From the NCBI GenBank assembly GCA_000149265.1, contig CH003048.1, forward strand, positions 348,533-412,532: a stretch of DNA of 64,000 bases. Direction: 5' to 3'. The notes under the pieces are model-generated. The model ran no database searches, had not been told where the DNA came from, and worked only from the letters and a program-made list of their open reading frames with translations. The stretch comes from Ciona savignyi. Taxonomy: Eukaryota > Chordata > Ascidiacea > Phlebobranchia > Cionidae. Both the position numbers and the translations under genes were made by a program. Below are positions 56,617 to 64,000 of the stretch, piece after piece (position 1 is the first letter of the stretch; every line of letters begins with the position of its first letter).

Positions 56617-56970
56617 GGATTGTGTTTATTGTGTAGTTGGTTTTTCGATGTTTTCGTTCTTTTTTAATAAATTGAGTAGCTCGTTTGCTATGTCAGTGAA
56701 CGTGTGCAACACAGGTTTGCAAAAGGATTGCGTCGGAAATACGAATATCAATACGGAAGGTAAACCGCGGCGCCATTGGGGTGGGTTATAACGATTGCGA
56801 CTGTGTTGTACCATAGTAACACATAGGCTATTGCAGGCTTACCGATATTGGTGCAATATAGCTGAAATATACGACATAGTTGATTGTAAGACATTATTTT
56901 GACTGAACGAAATTGTATGTACTTATATACGCTTAATTTGGGCTCTAAACAAAATGGCGTTTAGTCTAGA

Positions 56971-57106
56971 TGTCAGTCAAAGCTCCGAGAGCCTGTAGGA
57001 AACCGCAACTCGTGGTGGTCTTTATTCCTTTGATGGGGGGCTTATCGCGCTCGCTCTCTCACCAGGTGCAGTTGTCTGCGTGGTTCACTCGGAGATTTGA
57101 CTGACA
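56971..57106. repeat. 136-bp segment bounded by 19-bp inverted repeats
   Basis: The arm TGTCAGTCAAAGCTCCGAG at 56971-56989 is inverted at 57088-57106 (CTCGGAGATTTGACTGACA), one mismatch. The core is GC-richer than its surroundings. It lies inside the 4-kb hAT element after the transposase. It may be a very small MITE; a target duplication was not evident. Confidence 0.6.
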
Positions 57107-57599
57107 TTTGGACGAAACAATATTTCATATAATGATTTATTTAATTTGTAAAAGGAATAGTGGGTAATTATTTGAATAATAAACAACTTTTAGTAAAGGA
57201 TTTTTATTATAGTGCGCATTAACAGAATATTTTTTGGGTAATGCGAAATTTATATAAAATAGTAGTATTATTATTATACATAGCGCAACTTTGATTAAAA
57301 TGCGTCTATAGTAATGAGAGCGATTTTCTTGCTGTCTATGCAGGGAAAATAGCGAAAAGAAAATATTCGCGCTTACGCGCGGTATCGAGTGCTCGCTTTG
57401 CTCGCGGTTGTCTACCCGGTTACACAATCGTGGATACGCCACTGGTCTCACACTCATTAATATGACGTCATATAAATTTTCGCCCCCCATAGTTTCTGGC
57501 AAAGTCGGCGCCTATGTCTGAATAGGTCCATGAATAAGGACGAGTTATTTCACCATTCTACACTTTAAATAGAATCGATAATGTTTTTATATGATTCAT

Positions 57600-58920
57600 T
57601 AAATCCCCTCTCGAAATCTGCTCTTGATGCCTGGGATGTCGCACAAACATTTAAAACTTGTAAAAATATTTTTAGTTGTTGAAGACACCATATTCGAGAA
57701 CGTGGTAACTGACACTTGTTTGAATTTCTGCTTCATTATATATTTGAAGTCGGCAGGCATATTCATTGCTAATCCGCCTAGTGTGGTCGGGGCAGAATAG
57801 CTTCATACTTTTTTGTCAATGAATCAATTTCCCTTGTCGGAGTTCAGTGCTTCTAGGTCAAATGCTGACCATTCATTCCTTTACTTCATCTTCTGGGAAA
57901 CGAGCATCCAAGTGATCACATAGTTTACTGATAAAAGGGTGATTTCGCTAGTGTTTTTTAGCTTCAGATGATTTCAGCACTTCTTTCACGCGATCACTCC
58001 ACTGAATGTTCTTTCTTCTCATCTTGTAGGTATTACGAAAGCAATTTCTCAATCTTTGCTTATTGCAAAGCAGTGAGTGAACTTCCATGACAGTCAAGAT
58101 TGCGTCTTTGTAAACAAAGACAAAGTTGGACCAGCTTGGCTAAAATATCTCCGAGAACAGTGATAGTTACTTAGAACTTGCCATCACTTAGCTACTAGCC
58201 CTTTGTAGCAATACTTTGAGATTGGATCTCGGTTATCCTTATCTATCTCTCTTACAGGACGGTATAGTTTCTCAGGATAGCATGCACAGCTTGATGACGC
58301 GACAGCCATCGAACGAACTTCACTCAAAGGCCTGAACGACAATATCGTTTCATTAAGAATTGCTGCTAGGTCCCTTCATTTTATATTTCTTATAAAGGTG
58401 TAATAATCCCACCAAAAGGACAAGCATTTTGTGCACTGATATATCAGTGCTCTCATCGACTATAAGCGTTGAAAGGCCGACTGACTTTTTAATATTCTTT
58501 ATTGTCTCATTCTGCACTACTTCGTTTATTAAATCTACAAATAAATTCAAACGCGTAATTTTTGCTGCGCCAGCTCTGTGGCATGCTAACATACTTTGTT
58601 TGCCATGTGGTCGTGAATTTTTGAACCAACAGCATTGATGCATTCATTCTGATGGCGAGAAAAATATTGTTAATGAGAATTTTAATGCGTTCCTAGTCAG
58701 ATTTTCTTTTAAGCGACAATTCAATTCCTACAGTGCCGATTTCTTTACCTTTCTGACGTCTTTGTATAATTTCAACAGCGTTCGTTCACAGATCACTTTA
58801 ATGTTTTTAACATGGCGTTCAAGGTAGTTTGTCCAATTTCCAGTCTCCCAATATTTTGCCTTCCGAAAACTCGCCTCCGATTTTGGCCTCACAGCATACT
58901 TTGCATTGAAGCCCATTCAC
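57600..58920 (-). pseudogene. hAT transposase remnant, DESTDIS type
   Basis: Minus-strand blocks, N- to C-terminal: 58916-58728 NAKYAVRPKSEASFRKAKYW and ETGNWTNYLERHVKN; 58643-58353 HRAGAAKITRLNLFVDLINE then STLIVDESTDISVHKMLVLL (the first catalytic motif); near 58320-58260 VRWLSRHQAVHAILRNYTVL; near 58080-57840 LLCNKQRLRNCFRN, then FISKLCDHLDARFPEDEVKE. This is the normal order of a hAT transposase related to vertebrate ZNF862/KIAA1586-like proteins. Frame changes occur between most blocks. No termini were found; it lies just outside the right TSD of the 4-kb hAT element and is independent of it. Confidence 0.75.
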
Positions 58921-58999
58921 GGTCGAAAAAAAAATATTTCATCTAGTTTCAAATCTCGATTCCAGTTCGCACGTACTCTGACAGCCACTCCAACTTAAA

Positions 59000-59520
59000 A
59001 GAAACACATTTCTTTTTCGCGATTTTGCGGATGTGCTGCTGCACCCGATTCGTTACGGATTAGCCCATAGTATGTAACATGGTTTGGTATGATTAGCGCA
59101 TAGTATGCAGCCATGGTCGTATTTTCATACCACATGGTACGGCGATTAAGCATATTATGGCATATTATGGTTTTGTAAAAACATCGCAATGGTTACGCAT
59201 GACTTATTTTCAGATTAAACAGTGTATGGTAGCGTACGTTGGTTTAGCCTGAAAAGCTTCGGAGGATTAGTTAGAATTCCATTTTAGTATGTTCAATTGG
59301 GCAGTTACCGTTATTTTAGTGTGGTACATATTAAACTACCAAAACTACAGGTATTAGTAAAATGTTAAGCGACCGGTTAAGGTTGCCTGCCGGCTAATAC
59401 TGTGGCCGAAGATGTCTGTGACAACATCGTGGAAGTCGTTTGCTGCTACTAGGTAAGATTGTGTGCTGACATTATAGCATCACTGGGCTAGTTTTGTGTA
59501 GACACTAAACTGAGTGTTGT
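59000..59520. other. Intergenic, short irregular repeats
   Basis: Between 59060 and 59170 variants of CGCATAGTATG, CATATTATGG and GTATGATTAGCGCATAG recur, a decayed local repeat. No gene seen. Confidence 0.4.
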
Positions 59521-59529
59521 ACGGCAATA

Positions 59530-62500
59530 TTGGGTAAGGTAGTAAGTAGGGCAATACTGGGTGAGGTGTCTCAATACTGGTTAAGGTTGAGGTGTGAGGT
59601 TGTGCGGCAATACTGCAATACTAGGTGAGGTTGTACGGCAATACTAGGTGAGGTTGTACGGCAATACTGGGTGAGGTTGTACGGCAATACTGGGTGAGAC
59701 TGTACAGCAATACTGGGTGAGGTTGTACGGCAATACTGGGTGAGACTGTACAACAATACTGGGTGAGGCTGTACGGCAGTACTGGGTGAGGTTGTACGGC
59801 AATACTGGGTGAGACTGTACAGCAATACTGGGTAAGGTTGTACGGCAATACTGGGTAAGGTGTGAGTTTGTGCGGTAATACTGTGTGAGGTTGTATGACA
59901 ATACTGGGTAAGCTTGTACGGCAATACTGGGCGATGTTGTACGGCAATACTGGGTGAGGCTGTACAGCAATACTAGGTGAGGTTGTACGGCAATACTGGG
60001 TAAGGTTGTACGGCAACACTGGGTGAGGTTGTACGGCAATACTGGGTGAGGTTGTACGGAAATACTGGGTGAGGTTGTACGTCAATACTGGGATTAGGTG
60101 TGTACATCAGGACTGGGTAAGGTTGTGCGCAAATACTGGGTGAGGTTGTACATTAATAATGGATGAGGTTATGGGCAAATACTGGGTGATGTTGTATGGC
60201 AATACTGGGTGAGGTTGTGTTTCATTACTGGGTAAGGTTGTACGGCAATACTGGGTAAGGTTGTACTTGTACGTCAATACTGGGTGAGGTTGTGCGCAAA
60301 TACTGGGTGATGTTGTAGGGCAATACTAGGTGCGGCTATACGGTAATACTGTGTGACGTTGTGTTTCATTACTGGGTAAGGTTGTACGGCAATACTGGGT
60401 AAGGTTGTACATCAATACTGGGTGAGGTTGTACGACAATACTGGGTAATGTTGCACGGCAATCGTGGGGAAGGTTGTACGGCAATACTGGGTGATGTTGT
60501 ACGGCAATACTGGGTGAGGTTGTACGGCAATACTGGGTGAGACTGTACAGCAATACTGGGTGAATCTGTACGGCAATACTGGGTGAGGTTGTACGGCAAT
60601 ACTGGGCAATATTGTACGGCAATACTGGGTGAGACTGTACAGCAATACTGGGTAAGGTTGTACGGCAATACTGGGTGAGGTGTGAGGTTGTGCGGCAATA
60701 CTGTGTGAGGTTGTACGGCAATACTGGGTAAGTTTGTACGGCAATACTGGGCGATGCTGTACGGCAATACTGGGCGATGTTGTAAGGCAATACTGGGCGA
60801 GGCTGTACAGGAATACTGGGTGAGGTTGTACGGCAATACTGGGTAAGGTATTACGGCAATAATGGGTGAGGTTGTACGGCAATACTGGGTGAGGTTGTAC
60901 GGCAATACTGGGTGAGGTTGTACGGCAATACTGAGTGTGGTTGTACAGCAATACTAGGTGAGGTTTTATGTCAATACTGGGTTAGGTTGTGCGCAAATAC
61001 TGGGTGATGTTGTATGGCAATACTGGGTGAGGTTGTGTTTCATTACTGGGTAAGGTTGTACGGCAATACTGGGTAAGGTTGTACGGCAATACTGGATAAG
61101 GTTGTACGTCAATACTGGGTGAGGTTGTATGTCAATACTGGGTGAGGTTGTGCGCAAATACTGGGTGATGTTTTGTACGGCAATACTGGGTGCGGTTATA
61201 CGACAATACTGTGTGACGTTGTGTTTCATTACTGGGTGAGGTTGTACGGCAATACTGGGTGAGGTTGTATGTCAATACTGGGTAAGGTTGTACGTCAGTA
61301 CTGGGTGAGGTTGTGCGCAAATACTGGTTGAGGTTGTACATCAATACTGGGTGAGGTTGTATGTCAATACTGGGTGAGGTTGTATGTCAATACTGGGTGA
61401 GGTTGTGCGGCAATCCTGGGTAAGGTTGTATGTCAATACTGGGTGGTGAGGTTGTGCGTCAATACTGGGTGAGGTTTTACGGCAATACTGGGTGAGGTTA
61501 TATGGCAATACTGTGTGACGTTGTGTTTTATTACTGGGTATGTATGGCAATACTGGGTAAGGTTGTATGTCAATACTGGGTGAGGTTGTGCGTTAATACT
61601 GGGTGAGGTTGTACGGCAATACTAGGTGAGGTTGTATGTCAATACTGGGTGAGGTTGTGCGTCAATACTGGGTGAGGTTGTACGGCAATACTGGGTGAGG
61701 TTATATGGCAATACTGTGTGACGTTGTGTTTTATTACTGGGTATGTATGGCAATACTGGGTAAGGTTGTATGTCAATACTGGGTGAGGTTGTGCGTCAAT
61801 ACTGGGTGAGGTTGTACGGCAATACTGGGTAAGGTTGTATGTCAATACTGGGTGAGGTTATGCGTCAATACTGGGTGAGGTTGTACGGCAATACTGGGTG
61901 AGGTTATATGGCAATACTGTGTGACGTTGTGTTTTATTACTGGGTAAGTGTGTACGGCAATACTGGATAAGGTTGTACGTCAATACTGGGTGAGGTTGTA
62001 TGTCAATACTGGGTGAGGTTGTACGTCAATACTGGGTGAGGTTGTGCGGCAATACTGGGTAAGGTTGTATGTCAATACTGGGTGAGGTTGTACGTCAATA
62101 CTGGGTGAGGTTGTACGGCAATACTGGGTGAGGTTATATGGCAATACTGTGTGACGTTGTGTTTTATTACTGGGTAAGTGTGTACGTCAATACTGGGTGA
62201 GGTTGTATGTCAATACTGGGTGAGGTTGTGCGCAAATACTGGGTGATGTTTTGTAAGGCAATACTGGGTGCGGTTATATGGCAATACTGTGTGACGTTGT
62301 GTTTCATTACTGGGTGAGGTTGTACGTCAATACTAGGTAAGGTTGTACGTCAATACTGGGTGAGGTTGTGCATCAATACTGGGTGAGATTGTACGTCAAT
62401 ACTGGGTAATGTTGCACGGCAATCGTGGGGAAGGTTGTACGGCAATACTGGGTGATGTTGTACTGAGTGGTGTTGTACTGCAATACTGGGCGAGGTTGTA

Positions 62501-63180
62501 TGTCAATACTGGGTAAGGTTGTACGGCAGTACTAGGTGAGGTTGTGTAGCAATACTGGGTGAGGTTGTACGGCAATACTGGGTAAGGTTGTGCTTGTGCA
62601 GCAATACTGGGTAAGGTTGTACGGCAATACTGGGTGAGGTTGTACGGCAATACTGGGTAAGGTTGTACGGCAATACTGGGTGAGGTTGTACAGCAATACT
62701 GGGTGAGGTTGTGTAGCACTAATAAGTGAGGTTGTACAGAAATACTGGGTCAGGTTGTGGTTCATTACTGGGTTAGTTTAGACGGCAATACTGGGTGAGG
62801 TTGTACGGCAATACTGGGTAAGGTTGTACGGCAGTACTGGGTGAGGTTGTGTAGCAATACTGGGTTAGGTTGTGTAGCAATACTGGGTGATGTTGTACGG
62901 CAATACTGGGTGAGGTTGTGTAGCAATACTGGGTGAGGTTGTGTAGCAATACTGAGTGAGGTTGTGTAGCAATACTGGGTGAGGTTGTGCGGCAATACTG
63001 GGTGAGGTGGTACGGCAATACTGGGTAAGGTTGTACGGCAATACTGGGTGAGGTTGTGCAGCAATACTGGGTGAGGTTGTACGGCAATACGGGGTGAGGT
63101 TGTGCAGCAATACTGGGTGAGGTTGTACGGCAATACGGGGTAAGGTTGTACAGCAATACTGGTTGATGTTCTGTGTCAAT
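59530..63180 (+). repeat. 3.6-kb minisatellite of 23-bp units
   Basis: Unit GGCAATACTGGGTGAGGTTG plus TAC, repeated head to tail; length divided by period gives roughly 155-160 copies. Variants replace GGTGAGG with GGTAAGG or GGTGATG and TACGG with TATGT, TGCGC or TGTAG. Higher-order repeats are visible: the marker CAATACTGTGTGACGTTGTG recurs at about 61204, 61506, 61709, 61912, 62142 and 62282. A ~90-base block with GAGGTGTGAGGTTGTGCGGC occurs near 59860 and 60690. Because 23 is not a multiple of 3 and the unit has no stop on the minus strand, all three minus frames stay open for 70-180 codons with a 23-residue period. This is a property of the repeat, not evidence of a protein. Confidence 0.97.
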
Positions 63181-63374
63181 TCTGGTAAAGGTTTTGTACA
63201 AATGATGGTTTGTTTTTATGGGGTCATTTGACAGAGGAAGCTTAGTAGTACACAGTCAAGGATATTGATCCTTTTTTATAGGGGTAATTAAAAGATGACT
63301 TCCCGGCCCCAGTTTGGTTAGTGAATGTATTTGCAATTTGTTGTATATTAATCAAGAAAGTTTAACTGTTTTAG

Positions 63375-63430
63375 TTTAACCCATTAGTCCACTGGGTTAA
63401 GGTGACGTCTGCTAAGTCCCCTGACCAAGG
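63375..63430 (-). mobile_element. Fragment of SINE family A
   Basis: CCCATTAGTCCACTGGGTTA, then GTCCCCTGACCAAGGACAAC, corresponds to the middle block of the family (ACCCATTWATCCGCTGGGTT ... GCCTTGCCCAAGGACACAAC). Head and tail are missing and it is diverged. Confidence 0.5.
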
Positions 63431-63522
63431 ACAACAGTGCATAATAATACCCAGGCTTGAGATCTTACTGTTGTAGAAGAATCTGTTCTTGCTTAAGTTT
63501 ACTTAACATAATCTTCTTACAG

Positions 63523-63614
63523 GTACAAGTACAACTAAGCAGCCTGAGAGACAAAATCTTAAAAAGAAGGGTCCAAGAAAAAGAAGGTCTTTAATCAAAA
63601 ATACTTTATGTTAA
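63523..63614 (+). CDS. Possible basic terminal exon
   Basis: The acceptor AACATAATCTTCTTACAG (AG at 63521-63522) is followed by an open frame TSTTKQPERQNLKKKGPRKR, then RSLIKNTLC and TAA. The KKKGPRKRR cluster would suit a nuclear protein tail. It is too short for recognition and could be chance. If real, the 23-bp minisatellite would lie in or near an intron of the same gene. Confidence 0.35.
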
Positions 63615-64000
63615 ATGTATTAAATTGTGTAACCATTCACATTCACCCATGCTGTATTCCAATGTGATGGAACTTGGATTAGTTTGAGGGTTGCCGGAAA
63701 GTGTATCTCATCCTAACAAAAGGTGGTTGAATTTAAAATTAATGTGAAATTATTTACTCACTAGAATAGATCCTTGAAAGTGAAACCGATGTTTTATTAT
63801 GTTTACACCATAATAGACTTGACTGCTTGTTTGTGGACATGAGGTGTCTGTGCTCCATATCAAATCTTGTTTTACCATATTGCTATTCACTTCGAATTTT
63901 TTTAATGGGAAGGTAATCAATCCATAATTATATATTGAGAAATATTTTATTTTTCTACAGAAATGGCAACCCTAGCACATCGAACCGTTGAAGTGGGCAC

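Larger units (their letters stand above)
53508..57516 (+). mobile_element. hAT element (4.0 kb) with perfect 8-bp TSD
   Basis: Left end CACGGGCGCCGACTTTCCAG; right end GGCAAAGTCGGCGCCTATG, an inverted pair. Exact duplication tctgaata at 53500-53507 and 57517-57524. Subterminal GGGGGGC/CGCCCCCC blocks occur at both ends. It encodes a hAT transposase with an internal deletion (54853-56616) and contains a nested MITE (53913-54326) and a 136-bp inverted-repeat segment (56971-57106). The clean TSD and readable ORFs suggest a fairly recent insertion, but the lost catalytic core means it needs a transposase from elsewhere. Confidence 0.95.

Noticed and set aside
59571..63201. Many minus-strand ORFs of 70-180 codons with a Tyr/Thr/Pro/Cys-rich 23-residue repeat.
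   Set aside because: They occur in all three frames at once and follow from a 23-bp unit without stop codons. No independent sign of translation.
63961..64000. Acceptor TTTTTCTACAG directly followed by AAATGGCAACCCTAGC, which could be a trans-spliced or internal exon starting MATLAHRTVEVG.
   Set aside because: The words TGGCAACCCTA are also the inverted terminus of the TAGGGTTGCC-type element seen at 52851-53488, so this is just as likely the end of a MITE. The window stops before it can be decided.
1..64000. CRISPR arrays, operons with ribosome binding sites, phage or plasmid features.
   Set aside because: The DNA is clearly eukaryotic: introns, SINEs, hAT and Harbinger elements. The regular repeats have no spacer structure.

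Overview
The window is eukaryotic and AT-rich. It holds GT-AG intron remnants, many DNA transposons with target-site duplications (TSDs), tRNA-derived SINEs, minisatellites and one 100-base assembly gap (49603-49702). The one clear intact host gene is a single-exon fringe-type glycosyltransferase (25393-26346), so the source is an animal. The transposon mix (hAT, PIF/Harbinger, pogo, RTE-like LINE, tRNA SINEs), the compact AT-rich style and the intronless fringe fit an invertebrate deuterostome, most likely an ascidian tunicate such as Ciona. That placement is inference.

Layout. 1-4.2 kb: a hAT transposase remnant broken up by an RTE-like LINE and SINEs, then a PIF/Harbinger transposase split by a SINE. 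4.8-8.2 kb: a decayed multi-exon gene with a SAM domain and several readable GT-AG introns. 8.2-12.7 kb: hAT MITEs with exact 8-bp TSDs, a ~340-bp tandem repeat and a 15-bp minisatellite. 12.7-25.25 kb: a tandem array of ~5-kb units, each with older internal duplications, carrying three copies of a small ORF. The array runs directly into the 5' flank of the fringe gene. 26.4-34 kb: mostly intergenic, with MITEs, a minisatellite, a ~335-bp tandem repeat and a good minus-strand terminal-exon candidate at 30522-30674. 34.4-35.5 kb: three hAT MITEs nested in one another. 35.6-36.6 kb: a decayed transposase of the family with a CERCT and FPLDYMH signature.

36.6-46.6 kb: mostly featureless DNA with a pogo-type MITE, a MULE-like fragment, zinc-finger ORFs, and an unidentified coding remnant interrupted by a hAT MITE. 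46.6-49.2 kb: a hAT N-terminal fragment abutting a pogo/jerky-type DDE transposase. 52.85-57.5 kb: a MITE with a 6-bp TSD next to a 4.0-kb hAT element. The hAT element has an exact 8-bp TSD, carries a nested MITE, and has lost the catalytic centre of its transposase. 57.6-58.9 kb: another hAT remnant. 59.5-63.2 kb: a 3.6-kb minisatellite of 23-bp units. 63.5-64 kb: a possible basic terminal exon.

Apart from fringe and a few exon candidates, nothing here suggests a functional gene cluster. The interest lies in the layered insertions, many datable by TSDs and by empty sites in paralogous copies, the tandem array beside fringe, and the several decayed transposase-like gene families. Family names are from reading motifs; no database search was possible.
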